Positions 8,266-16,262 of a stretch of DNA of 64,000 bases are shown in pieces. Under the pieces are notes generated by a model. That model did not search any database. It worked only from the letters and a program-made list of their open reading frames with translations, and was not told the origin of the DNA. Position numbers and translations under genes: made by a program. How positions within the stretch are numbered: the first letter of the stretch is position 1; each line of letters starts with the position of its first letter. The stretch comes from Gammaproteobacteria bacterium (GTDB lineage Bacteria; Pseudomonadota; Gammaproteobacteria; GCA-001735895): positions 1-64,000 of the forward strand of contig JAJDOF010000102.1 of assembly GCA_022340305.1 (NCBI GenBank), written 5' to 3'.

Positions 8266-8697
8266 ATGAACCGACAGGATGAACTAAACCTCGCGCTCGA
8301 ATCGATGCACTTCGGCTTTCGCGCGATGATTTACCAACCCGATCAGCGCCTGGCGCAACTGGGGCTGGCAAGGATTCACCACCGCCTACTGTACTTCATC
8401 GCCCGCCATCCCGGGTGTAGTGTGAACGAGTTACTGCATACCATGCGCATCAGCAAGCAGTACCTGAACCGCCCGCTCAAACAGATGATCGAGCTGGGAT
8501 ATGTCGAGCAAGCAACCGATGTCGATGATCGCCGCATCAGGCGCCTTGGGTTGACGGCCAGTGGCAAAAAACTGGAATTCGAACTCAGCGAGGTACAGCG
8601 CAAACGTTTCGCCGCAATCTTCGAGCGCGCGGGCCCGGTAGCAGAAAAACACTGGCGAGAAGTGATGGCTCTGCTCAGCGAGCAGATCGAGTTCTGA
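8266..8697 (+). CDS. MarR-family transcriptional regulator
   Basis: A 143-residue DNA-binding protein of usual MarR length. The winged helix-turn-helix is clear: ARHPGCSVNELLHTMRISKQYLNRPLKQMIELGYVEQ is the HTH, and DVDDRRIRRLGLTASGKKLEFEL is the DR-rich wing with the conserved 'D.R...l.LT..G' signature. N- and C-terminal helices form the dimer region. No strong Shine-Dalgarno precedes ATG 8266, so translation may be weak. It is divergent from the branched-chain aminotransferase with a 15-bp palindrome between them, so local regulation and autoregulation are the simplest reading. The ligand is unknown. Confidence 0.92.
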   Translation: MNRQDELNLALESMHFGFRAMIYQPDQRLAQLGLARIHHRLLYFIARHPGCSVNELLHTMRISKQYLNRPLKQMIELGYVEQATDVDDRRIRRLGLTASGKKLEFELSEVQRKRFAAIFERAGPVAEKHWREVMALLSEQIEF

Positions 8698-8711
8698 CAG
8701 GGTTCCAGTTT

Positions 8712-8855
8712 ATGTCCGCAGCGAGGCGCCGATAGGTCGTGCCCTGCCGGCCTTTCGCGACAAAGGTGTGGCAGGCATAGCCAGACCTATGTCAAGCGCA
8801 CCGACCGAGGGAAAGGCTGGCAGGGCGCGGCATAGCGGCGCCGCAGTAGGACATT
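8712..8855. repeat. Long imperfect palindromic element between convergent genes
   Basis: Outer arms of about 48 nt (8712-8759 and 8806-8855) pair with roughly 80% identity, including ATGTCC, GGCGCCG, GCCCTGCC and GCCTTTC. A second set, ATAGGTC (8732-8738) and GACCTAT (8784-8790), offers an alternative fold. It fills the space between the convergent MarR and SDR genes and its right end touches the SDR stop codon. The plus-strand right arm contains CCGCAGTAG and the left arm AGCGAGG, both also present at matching places in the 38-kb element. It could be a MITE-like repeat, a bidirectional terminator, or both. Confidence 0.6.
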
Positions 8856-9630
8856 AAGCGCGATTGCCGCCGTCGAGGACCAGGGGATAACCCGTGATAA
8901 AGCGCGCTGAATCGCAGCAGGCGAATAACACCAGGTCTGCGACCTCCTCGGCCGAACACACGCGATTCAACGGCACTGCCTGTGCCGATTCGCGTAGACC
9001 GGTAGCGACATCGAGACCGCGATCACTGAACTCGCCCCGCAGCATCGGAGTATCCACATCGCCCGGACATATGGGCACGATGCGGATGCCGGCGGGCGCA
9101 TAATCGAGTGCCATTGCGCGCGTCATTTGCAGCACGGCGCCCTTGCTTGCGCAATAGGCGGTCAGGTGGGGGCTGCCGCTGAGTGCCGCATCCGAGGCGA
9201 TGTTAATGATCGTACCCTGGCTCGCTTTCAAGTGTGGTAGCGACGCCCGACAAATGTAAAACATGCCGTTGACATTGACGTTCATCGTCTGCAACCACTG
9301 CTCGTCAGTGGTCTCCTCGGCGGTCGCGTGGTAGATGATACCGGCGCTGTTAACGACAATATCGAGACCGCCAAGTATGCCGACAGCCTCGGTGACGATA
9401 AGATCGCATTTTTTACGCGCGCCGATATCGCCATCGACAAAAGCGATGCTGCCGGGCTGATTCTTTGCGGCTATGATGATCGCACGCGCTCGTTGGTGGT
9501 TGCGGCCGTTGATCACGACCCTGGCACCGGCCCGGGCGAAACTCAGCGCAGCGGCCTCGCCCATGCCGGAAGTACCGCCGGTAATCAGTACCCGCTTACC
9601 ACTGAAATCAAACTGGGGAGACGCCGACAC
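8854..9630 (-). CDS. SDR-family NAD(P)-dependent oxidoreductase
   Basis: From GTG 9630 (two bases after the TAA of the aldehyde dehydrogenase, with AGG upstream) the product is 258 residues, the normal classical SDR length. The track start at 9690 would overlap the upstream gene by 58 bp and add a non-homologous tail. The cofactor loop is GKRVLITGGTSGMGEA, followed by NGRN (NADP-like), VDGDIG, NSAG, the active-site serine in NIASDAALSGS and the YxxxK in AYCASKGAVLQM. VPICPGDVDTPM and YPLVLDGG at the C-terminus are standard. It forms a two-gene operon with the aldehyde dehydrogenase, suggesting stepwise oxidation of an alcohol to aldehyde to acid, or a 3-oxoacyl reductase role. Substrate unknown. 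Confidence 0.9.
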   Translation of the reverse strand: MSASPQFDFSGKRVLITGGTSGMGEAAALSFARAGARVVINGRNHQRARAIIIAAKNQPGSIAFVDGDIGARKKCDLIVTEAVGILGGLDIVVNSAGIIYHATAEETTDEQWLQTMNVNVNGMFYICRASLPHLKASQGTIINIASDAALSGSPHLTAYCASKGAVLQMTRAMALDYAPAGIRIVPICPGDVDTPMLRGEFSDRGLDVATGLRESAQAVPLNRVCSAEEVADLVLFACCDSARFITGYPLVLDGGNRA

Positions 9631-9632
9631 GA

Positions 9633-11066
9633 TTACCTGGCGCGCAATCCGGTGATCGCCTTCAGCTCGAGAAACTCGGCGAGACCCCACTTGCCTTTCT
9701 CACGACCGTTGCCCGACTGCTTGTAACCGCCGAAAGGCGTATCGCTGGTACCGCCCACATAATTGATGGCAACCTGGCCGGCGCGCAAGCGCCGTGCCAC
9801 TATCTTGACACGTTCCATTTCAGTCGAGCTGATGTAAGCCGCCAGACCGAAGTCACTGTCGTTGGCGATGGCGACCGCCTCGTCTTCACCCTCATAGCCG
9901 ATAATCACCAGCACCGGTCCGAAAATTTCCTCGCGCGCGATGGTCATCTGATTATCGACGTTGGCAAATACGGTCGGCTTCACATAGTATCCCGTCGGCA
10001 GGTGATCGGGACGCCCGGTGCCGCCGGTTACCAGCGTAGCGCCCTCGTCGATACCCGTCTGAATCAGTGCCTGAATCTTGTCGAACTGAGCCTTGTTGAC
10101 CACCGGCCCGATATGATCGCCGTGCTTGGTCGGTTCGTCGACGCCGATGCTTTCCGCTGCCTGTCTGGCGGCTTCGATAGCGACATCCAGCTTTGATTTG
10201 GGCACCAGCATGCGCGTCGGTGCATTACAGGACTGACCACTGTTGCTCATCATGTACAAAACACCATCCTTGACCGCTGTTTCAATATCGGTATCGATCA
10301 ACAGGATATTGGCCGATTTACCGCCGAGTTCCTGGCTGACGCGTTTGACGGTGTCAGCTGCAGCCTTCGCCACTGCAATGCCGCCGCGGGTCGACCCGGT
10401 GAACGACATCATGTCGATCTGCGGATGCCGCGACATGGCTTCACCCACCACGGGCCCGTAGCCATTCACCAGGTTGAAGACACCCGCAGGCACGCCTGCT
10501 TCGGCCAACACTTGGGCGAAAATCATCGAATCCAACGGTGATTCCTCGCTAGGCTTCAATACCATGGTGCAACCCGCTGCCAGCGCCGGTATCACTTTCA
10601 CTGCCACCTGGTTGATCGGCCAGTTCCACGGGGTAATCATGCCGCAGACACCGATCGGCTCGTAACGCAGGATCATGTCCTCCTCGACGCTCTCGAAACT
10701 GAAATTGAGCAGAGCCTTGATCGCGCTCTTGATGTGGCCAGCACCGAGCTTGGCCTGCGAGCCGCGTGCCAGATCGATGGGGGCCCCCATTTCCAGCTGG
10801 ATAGCCTCGGCGATTTCATCAAAATACTTCTTATAGACAACGCGGATTTTCTCCAGCAGCGCGAGTCGCTGTTGCACGCTCCACTGCGAGTAATCGACGA
10901 AAGCGCGCCGCGCTGCGGTTACGGCCCGGTCGACGTCAGCCGCGCTGCCGGCACTGACCTGGGTAAAGGCCTTTTCGGTCGCGGGGTTGATGACATCTAT
11001 GGTGGCCGGAGTGATCGGGTCAACCCATGCGCCGTCGATATAAAACTGCAAATGGTCCATCGGCAT
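9633..11066 (-). CDS. NAD(P)-dependent aldehyde dehydrogenase
   Basis: A ~477-residue ALDH-superfamily enzyme. Visible family landmarks: TPWNWPINQ (oxyanion Asn), VLKPSEESPLDSM, FTGSTRGGIAVAKAA (nucleotide binding), SQELGGKSANILL (general-base Glu), NSGQSCNAPTRM (catalytic Cys), EEIFGPVLV and a closing GGYKQSGNGREKG. It oxidises an aldehyde to the acid with NAD(P)+. Two ATGs follow AAGGATTT closely; 11066 (MPMDHLQF) is preferred, 11060 is possible, and the track start at 11084 lacks an RBS. The SDR gene follows two bases after its stop. The C-terminus resembles the broad 'aldehyde dehydrogenase family, medium-chain' group; exact substrate cannot be assigned. Confidence 0.92.
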   Translation of the reverse strand: MPMDHLQFYIDGAWVDPITPATIDVINPATEKAFTQVSAGSAADVDRAVTAARRAFVDYSQWSVQQRLALLEKIRVVYKKYFDEIAEAIQLEMGAPIDLARGSQAKLGAGHIKSAIKALLNFSFESVEEDMILRYEPIGVCGMITPWNWPINQVAVKVIPALAAGCTMVLKPSEESPLDSMIFAQVLAEAGVPAGVFNLVNGYGPVVGEAMSRHPQIDMMSFTGSTRGGIAVAKAAADTVKRVSQELGGKSANILLIDTDIETAVKDGVLYMMSNSGQSCNAPTRMLVPKSKLDVAIEAARQAAESIGVDEPTKHGDHIGPVVNKAQFDKIQALIQTGIDEGATLVTGGTGRPDHLPTGYYVKPTVFANVDNQMTIAREEIFGPVLVIIGYEGEDEAVAIANDSDFGLAAYISSTEMERVKIVARRLRAGQVAINYVGGTSDTPFGGYKQSGNGREKGKWGLAEFLELKAITGLRAR

Positions 11067-11339
11067 TAAATCCTTGGCACTCAAGTATTTCAGGGAATGC
11101 GAAATGTGCCGTGAAGCGCCACTATTCGCAAGTTTTTTTTCAATATGGGGGCAATTACCAATGTTCCAATATCAATCTACCCACTTTACCTGAATTTCAG
11201 CCATCAGGTTTACCCCAAACGCAGTCATACCCATCAAAGAATCGGCACTGTCGTGGCACGATAGACCAGAAAACAATATCGGTCCGCAGGAATGAACCCT
11301 ATAATCGGATTTTCGCGATTCATACCGGAGTTCAGGACA
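11067..11339. other. Divergent intergenic region
   Basis: 273 bp between the aldehyde dehydrogenase (minus) and EamA exporter (plus). A TATAAT at 11300-11305 could be the -10 of the exporter gene, although no good -35 is seen 17 bp upstream; it would favour ATG 11340 over ATG 11292. Nothing else recognised. Confidence 0.4.
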
Positions 11340-12269
11340 ATGGCCGAACATCGACTATTTCCGTATTTCCTGATTCTCGGCGCCGGTATCATCTGGGGCG
11401 CAACTTTTTCGCTGGCATTGATCGCAACCGCACAGGGCGCCCATCCACTGGCGCTGTCGGCCTGGCAGGTAGTGCTGACCGCAGCCTTTTTCTTCGCCAG
11501 CTTTCTGTTTTCGCGTTTCACGCTGTTCGATCTGAAGCATCTACGCCACTACCTGGTGCTGGCGCTGGTGGGAATAACCGCACCGAACCTGTTTTATTAC
11601 TACGCCGCGCCGCAACTGTCGGCCGGCATACTGGCGATCACCATCTCGACGGTACCGCTGTTCACCTACGCCATCATGCTACTAATGCGTTTTGAATCGG
11701 CCGTGTTACGCCGCATGGCGGGCATTTTACTCGGTATGATCGCGATCCTGCTGCTGGTAGTGCCGGATCAGGGTTTCAGCAATAAAGATGCCAACCTGTG
11801 GATTTTGCTGGTGATCGTCTGCGCGTTGCTGTACGCGGTGGAAAACGTCTATATTGGCAGGGGTGTCGCGCCGTCGATCGATATTCGCGAACTGCTGTTC
11901 GGCTCCAACCTGGTGGCTGCGCTGATCCAGTTTCCGCTGGCGATGTATCTAGGTGTTGGCGAGTCCTGGAGCTGGCTCGCCAGCCCGGCCGGCCTTGCCG
12001 TCACCGCGATTGCGCTGGGCAGCGGCTTTGCCTACCTGATGTTTTTTTACACGATCAAGACGGCCGGGCCCGTATTTGCCAGCCAATGTGCATATGCGGT
12101 CACGATTTCAGGCGTAATCTGGGGTATTATTGTCTTTTCCGAGCAACACAGTATCTGGATATGGATTTCGGTGATGGTCATGTTACTTGGCCTGGCACTG
12201 GTATCACCAGACCAGGCAGCGAGGGTCGAAAATGATAACAACACCGCGACCGCGGGATCTTCCTGTTAA
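11340..12269 (+). CDS. EamA/DMT-family transporter
   Basis: From ATG 11340 (CAGGAC upstream) the product is 309 residues with ten hydrophobic segments in two EamA repeats, the DMT superfamily layout. The opening FLILGAGIIWGATFSLALIATA and the second-repeat motif VVCALLYAVENVYIGRG are typical. The track start at 11292 adds 16 non-conserved residues and overlaps a putative -10. DMT proteins usually export amino acids, nucleosides or other small metabolites; the substrate is unknown here. The metallo-hydrolase gene follows after 12 bp, so the two may be co-transcribed. Confidence 0.86.
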   Translation: MAEHRLFPYFLILGAGIIWGATFSLALIATAQGAHPLALSAWQVVLTAAFFFASFLFSRFTLFDLKHLRHYLVLALVGITAPNLFYYYAAPQLSAGILAITISTVPLFTYAIMLLMRFESAVLRRMAGILLGMIAILLLVVPDQGFSNKDANLWILLVIVCALLYAVENVYIGRGVAPSIDIRELLFGSNLVAALIQFPLAMYLGVGESWSWLASPAGLAVTAIALGSGFAYLMFFYTIKTAGPVFASQCAYAVTISGVIWGIIVFSEQHSIWIWISVMVMLLGLALVSPDQAARVENDNNTATAGSSC

Positions 12270-12281
12270 CAGGCAGGCATC

Positions 12282-13166
12282 ATGATCATTACCTTTTACG
12301 GGGTCCGTGGCTCCACGGCAGTGCCTGGACCATCGACCGCAAGATACGGTGGCAACACTTCCTGCGTCCACATAGAACTTGAAACAGGACATGACCTGAT
12401 TCTCGATGCCGGCACCGGCATTCGCCTGCTTGGCAACAAGCTCGCGAAGAAATCGACTCCGACCAGCATCCTGCTGTCACACGGCCACTGGGACCACATC
12501 CAGGGCTACCCATTTTTTGCGCCCATTTATCAGCCCAATCGCGACATTTACGTTTATATCAGTGTGGAAAAGGGACACAAGCTACTGAGCACGCTGTTTG
12601 AGCAGATGGATGGGACTCACTTTCCGGTGAAGGTGGCCGATCTGCCGTCAAACAATTTCGCCAAGTTCAAGGGGATCGAGGACGAGTTGTACGAACGTGA
12701 GGGCATCGAGGTAGTCCGGCAGGCGCTCAACCATCCGGGTGGCGGCTCCGCTTACAAGATTGGTGAAAATGGCGCGACCGTCGCCTATGTAACCGATAAT
12801 GAACTCGACCCACCCTATGCCGCGAGCACCAACTACGATCAATGGGTAGAATACCTGCACGGCGTAGACGTATTGATCCACGATGCGCAATACACCGAGG
12901 ATGACATGCCGGACAAGCATGGCTGGGGGCATTCTTTGCTGTCGCAGGTGCGCCAGCTGGCAACCGATGCTGAAGTCGGTACGCTGGTGATGTTTCACCA
13001 CGATCCCGATCGCAGCGACTCGCAGCTCGATGAAATCCAGATTGAGAACCAGATCTACCTGAAGTCACACCGTGCCCCGGCACGCAGCGTTTGCGCCGCT
13101 GAAGGCATGCGTATTCACTTGAGCAAACCGATACTCGGCGGCGACACCCGGATCAAAATCGATTAA
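12282..13166 (+). CDS. Metallo-beta-lactamase-fold hydrolase (PhnP/cyclic-phosphodiesterase-like)
   Basis: A 294-residue cytosolic protein. The start ITFYGVRGSTAVPGPSTARYGGNT is the hallmark of the GVRGS branch of MBL-fold phosphodiesterases. The metal site is LSHGHWDHIQG (HxHxDH; here H-G-H-W-D-H), with a later LIHDAQYTEDD (bridging Asp) and FHHDPDRSD (metal His). This branch is similar to PhnP and to bacterial cyclic-nucleotide phosphodiesterases, but many members are fused to sensor domains and none of their substrates can be predicted from the motif alone. Length fits a single domain. It lies 12 bp after the EamA exporter and 21 bp before a class III aminotransferase. Confidence 0.85.
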   Translation: MIITFYGVRGSTAVPGPSTARYGGNTSCVHIELETGHDLILDAGTGIRLLGNKLAKKSTPTSILLSHGHWDHIQGYPFFAPIYQPNRDIYVYISVEKGHKLLSTLFEQMDGTHFPVKVADLPSNNFAKFKGIEDELYEREGIEVVRQALNHPGGGSAYKIGENGATVAYVTDNELDPPYAASTNYDQWVEYLHGVDVLIHDAQYTEDDMPDKHGWGHSLLSQVRQLATDAEVGTLVMFHHDPDRSDSQLDEIQIENQIYLKSHRAPARSVCAAEGMRIHLSKPILGGDTRIKID

Positions 13167-13187
13167 CCACAGCAGGTTTTCCCAAAG

Positions 13188-14477
13188 ATGAATGACGCGG
13201 ACCTCGTTGCCCGTCGCAAGGCGACTCTCGGCCCCACCTACCAGAATTTCTACGACCAGCCACTACACCTGGTGCGCGGTTCCGGCACGAAACTCTGGGA
13301 TGTGGATGGACGACAGTATATCGACTGCTATAACAACGTGGTATCGGTTGGTCATTGCCATCCTCGGGTGGTAGAAGCCCTGTGCAAGCAGGCGGCCACA
13401 CTCAATACCCATACCCGCTACCTGCATGCCGGCATCGTCGAGCTCGGCGAAATGCTGGTCGCCAGAATGCCCGCAGCAATCGATACCTGTATCTTCACCT
13501 GCACCGGCAGTGAAGCCAACGACCTGGCAACCCAGATCGCGAGGCACGTCACCGGCAACCAGGGCATGGTGGTAACCGAGTCTTCTTACCACGGAGTTTC
13601 AGAACTGACGCGCCGACTTTCCACCGACAGCTACCCGGAGCGAGACCGTCCCGACTGGCTTGCCGTGATTGAACCGCCCAACCTGTATCGTGGCCCCTGG
13701 CAGCGCGATGATCCCACGGCCGCCCAAAAGTACCTGCAACAGGCGCGCAGTCAACTCGATCTGCTCGAACAACGCGGCCACAAGCCCGCAGCGGTGATGA
13801 TCGACCTGGTATGGGATTCCAACGGGCCCCTGGTGGCGCCCGACGACTATTTACCAGGACTGTGCGCGGAGGTCCGCAAGCGCGGTGGACTGGTCATCGC
13901 CGACGAAGTGCAAGCCGGTTACTGCCGCAGCGGTGAGCACTGGTGGACATCGGATGTCTACGGCCTCAAACCCGATATCCTGACCTGCGGCAAGCCGATG
14001 GGCGCAGGTCACCCGCTCGCTGTGATGGCGACCAAACGCGCCATCATCGACGCCTATTCCGAGCAGTATCACTACTTCAATACCTTCGGTGGCAACCCGG
14101 TGTCGGCCGCGGTGGGCAAAGCAGTCATCGATGTCATCGACAGCGAGGGGCTGCTGCAAAATGCCCGCGAAACCGGCGCTTACCTCGAAGCCGGCCTGCG
14201 CGAGCTCGCCACGCGCCATGACGTCATCGGTGACATACAGGGGCGCGGCCTGTTCTGGGGTCTCGACATGGTCACCGATCAGGAGACCCGCACAGCCTTC
14301 AGTGAATCGCAGATGCGCCACCTCGGCAGCCTGATCGTCGAGCAGGGTGTCATCACCGGCACCTCGGGACGCTATGGGCAAATTCTGAAATTACGCCCCC
14401 CACTGGTGTTTTCGCGCACCGATGCCGACCAGACCCTCGCCGCGATCGATAGCGCTCTGCGGAAACTCGAGCTATGA
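13188..14477 (+). CDS. Class III PLP-dependent aminotransferase
   Basis: A 429-residue fold-type I PLP enzyme. Features in order: HLVRGSGTKLWDVDGRQYIDCYNN (N-terminal class III opening), FTCTGSEANDLA (phosphate-binding loop), ESSYHGVS, GGLVIADEVQAGYCRSGEHWW (Asp that contacts the pyridine nitrogen), CGKPMGAGHPLAVMA (Schiff-base Lys) and YFNTFGGNPVSAA. The family transfers omega- or alpha-amino groups (ornithine, GABA, beta-alanine, alanine-glyoxylate) and includes a few amino-lyases. Its closest class seems to be the 'aspartate aminotransferase family protein' group rather than ArgD or GabT. The next gene starts inside its last codons (ATGA overlap), so they are translationally coupled. Confidence 0.9.
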   Translation: MNDADLVARRKATLGPTYQNFYDQPLHLVRGSGTKLWDVDGRQYIDCYNNVVSVGHCHPRVVEALCKQAATLNTHTRYLHAGIVELGEMLVARMPAAIDTCIFTCTGSEANDLATQIARHVTGNQGMVVTESSYHGVSELTRRLSTDSYPERDRPDWLAVIEPPNLYRGPWQRDDPTAAQKYLQQARSQLDLLEQRGHKPAAVMIDLVWDSNGPLVAPDDYLPGLCAEVRKRGGLVIADEVQAGYCRSGEHWWTSDVYGLKPDILTCGKPMGAGHPLAVMATKRAIIDAYSEQYHYFNTFGGNPVSAAVGKAVIDVIDSEGLLQNARETGAYLEAGLRELATRHDVIGDIQGRGLFWGLDMVTDQETRTAFSESQMRHLGSLIVEQGVITGTSGRYGQILKLRPPLVFSRTDADQTLAAIDSALRKLEL

Positions 14478-15679
14478 GTCAATTTCCACAAACCGCACAA
14501 GCAGGCCTGGACGCGGCCGGACTCGAGCGCATCGAGCAATGGATGGAGAGCTACATCGATAGCGGCAAATCGGCGGGTATGCTGACGCTGCTGAGCCGCA
14601 ATGGCGAGGTCGCGCAACTTTCCTGCCGTGGATATGCAGACATCGCCAGCAAGCGCCCGATTACCAGCGACACCATATTTCGCCTTTACTCGATGACCAA
14701 GCCGATAACCAGCGTGGCGCTGATGACACTGCTGGAACAGGGTCGCTGCGAACTCGGCGATACTGCCAAACGCTGGATTCCGGCACTCGCCGGGATGGAG
14801 GTTTACCAGCAGGGGAAAATCGAATCCGACATCACCATCCACCAGTTGCTGACACATACCGCGGGCTTCAGCTACGGATTCGAACCGGATAAGTACCCAC
14901 TCGACAAGCTGTACGTCGAGGTATGGCGGCAGCGCCCGCAGGATCAAACACTGCAACAACTGATGCAAACCCTGCTCGAATTGCCGCTGCTGGCGCAACC
15001 CGGGAGTCGCTGGCATTACAGCGTAGCCACCGATATCTGCGGTTACCTGATCGAAATACTCGCCGACATGCCACTCGCCGATTACCTGCAGCAGACGATC
15101 TTCGATCCGCTGGGCATGGTCGACAGCGCGTTTGAAGTGGCAGCCGACAAGATCGATCGCTTCGCCACTCTCTATGGTTACAGCGAGCAAGATCCACTGG
15201 CACAGTTGGAGCGTAACGAGACGTCGCCGTTCATTTCCTCCATTTCAGGGATACCGGTCAGATTACATTCGGGTGGCGGTGGGTTGACCTCGACTGCGCT
15301 CGACTACCTGCGCTTCGCGCAGATGATGCTGAACCGGGGACAACTCGACGGGCGACGCATCCTCAAGCCGGAGACGGTTGCCCTGATGACGCGTAACCAC
15401 TTACCACTACACATGCTGCCACTAAGCTTTAACGGGGTGGCGCGGGGGGCGTACAGCGGCTACGGTTTCGGCCTCGGTTACTGCATTAATATCGACCCGG
15501 ACGACACCGCTGCCGCGGGTTCAGCCGGCGATTTCAGCTGGGGCGGCATGGCCGACACCTATTGCTGGGTCGATCCACAACAGCAATTGATCGGCATCCT
15601 GATGCAACAGTACCTGCCTTCACTGCATCATGCCGGGCGCAAGGAATTTCGCGACTGCGTCTACCAGGCACTGGCCTGA
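14474..15679 (+). CDS. Serine hydrolase of the beta-lactamase/class C esterase family
   Basis: A 401-residue protein with no signal peptide, so cytosolic, unlike true AmpC enzymes. Motifs: the catalytic SxxK in LYSMTKPITSVAL, the Tyr of the second motif in WHYSVATDICG, and the HSGGGGLTS stretch in place of KTG. TLLEQGRCELGDTAK and LLTHTAGFSYG are standard for this family, which includes esterases, D-aminopeptidases and lipases. Overlap with the aminotransferase by four bases makes a two-gene operon; a possible reading is hydrolysis of an ester or amide whose amine is then transaminated. Substrate unknown. Confidence 0.88.
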   Translation: MSQFPQTAQAGLDAAGLERIEQWMESYIDSGKSAGMLTLLSRNGEVAQLSCRGYADIASKRPITSDTIFRLYSMTKPITSVALMTLLEQGRCELGDTAKRWIPALAGMEVYQQGKIESDITIHQLLTHTAGFSYGFEPDKYPLDKLYVEVWRQRPQDQTLQQLMQTLLELPLLAQPGSRWHYSVATDICGYLIEILADMPLADYLQQTIFDPLGMVDSAFEVAADKIDRFATLYGYSEQDPLAQLERNETSPFISSISGIPVRLHSGGGGLTSTALDYLRFAQMMLNRGQLDGRRILKPETVALMTRNHLPLHMLPLSFNGVARGAYSGYGFGLGYCINIDPDDTAAAGSAGDFSWGGMADTYCWVDPQQQLIGILMQQYLPSLHHAGRKEFRDCVYQALA

Positions 15680-15699
15680 ACAGACTGGACCTCCGGGCA

Positions 15700-16104
15700 T
15701 CATGCCCGGGAGCGCAGGTAATTTTCGTCCAGCGCTCGCAGGATGTCGAAGCGGCTGATCTGCCCGACCAACCGGCCTTCCCGTAATACCGGAAAACGCC
15801 TGAAACTCGACTTCAGAAATTTCTCCGCGACCTCGAGAAGGCCGCAGCCGGCGTCGATAGTTTCCACTTTACGGCTCATATAGTGTTCTACCCGGCCACC
15901 CCAGTCCTGGTGGTAAGCAGTATTGTAAACGATCGCGAGACAATCCTTTTTCGACAGCACACCAACCAGCTGCCCATCCGCATCGAGCACCGGCGCGCCC
16001 GAATAATGCGTTTCCAACAGGATGCGCATCGCGTGGATGATATCGTCCGCTGGCGTAAAGGTAACCAGGTCGGTCGCCATGTAATCTGCGATCGTCGTGT
16101 TCAT
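15700..16104 (-). CDS. Two-CBS-domain protein at the end of the nqr operon
   Basis: A 134-residue cytosolic protein made of two CBS repeats: IADYMATDLVTFTPADDIIHAMRILLETHYSGAPVLD (1-55) and MSRKVETIDAGCGLLEVAEKFLKSSFRRFPVLREGRL (75-125). CBS pairs bind adenine nucleotides and often act as energy sensors. Its ATG overlaps the stop of the NqrM-like gene by four bases (ATGA), so it is the last cistron of the sodium-pumping NADH dehydrogenase operon. Adenylate-responsive control of Nqr is inference; partner and ligand are unknown. Confidence 0.88.
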   Translation of the reverse strand: MNTTIADYMATDLVTFTPADDIIHAMRILLETHYSGAPVLDADGQLVGVLSKKDCLAIVYNTAYHQDWGGRVEHYMSRKVETIDAGCGLLEVAEKFLKSSFRRFPVLREGRLVGQISRFDILRALDENYLRSRA

Positions 16105-16241
16105 GGTCTACTCCTGCGCATGATGCATGCGCTGCAGTTGCCGCAACTGCCGCAAAGCGGGCGCTTTCTCAGTATCAAGCCAATGGACAATCCGGCCACC
16201 GCCAGCAGGAAAATTGGAATCGCGATAAACATTGTCGTCAT
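16101..16241 (-). CDS. nqrM: Short NqrM-like maturation protein (Cys-rich, one membrane helix)
   Basis: A 46-residue ORF too short for the track: ATG 16241 preceded by GGAGAG at a good distance, TGA at 16103-16101 overlapping the CBS gene start (ATGA). The product has one hydrophobic helix (FIAIPIFLLAVAGLSIGLIL), then RKRPLCGSCGNCSACIM. Known NqrM proteins (about 70 residues) have the same helix followed by 'R+....SCGG' and additional cysteines, and are needed to deliver iron to the NqrD/NqrE centre. Here the C-terminal cysteine tail is shortened to four Cys in twelve residues. Position right after nqrF supports the call; the short length makes it uncertain. Confidence 0.65.
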   Translation of the reverse strand: MTTMFIAIPIFLLAVAGLSIGLILRKRPLCGSCGNCSACIMRRSRP

Positions 16242-16262
16242 GTCGAGTCTCTCCGGAAGTGA

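Noticed and set aside
8698-8853. Intrinsic terminator of marR
   Set aside because: The inverted repeat is far longer than a terminator and has no T-run; treated as a palindromic element instead.
11292-11339. Upstream start for the EamA exporter (ATG 11292)
   Set aside because: It sits before a possible -10 hexamer (11300-11305), and adds residues not typical of EamA proteins.
14372-15190. 272-aa minus-strand ORF across the class III aminotransferase and serine hydrolase
   Set aside because: Shadow of two well-supported genes, with no recognisable domain.
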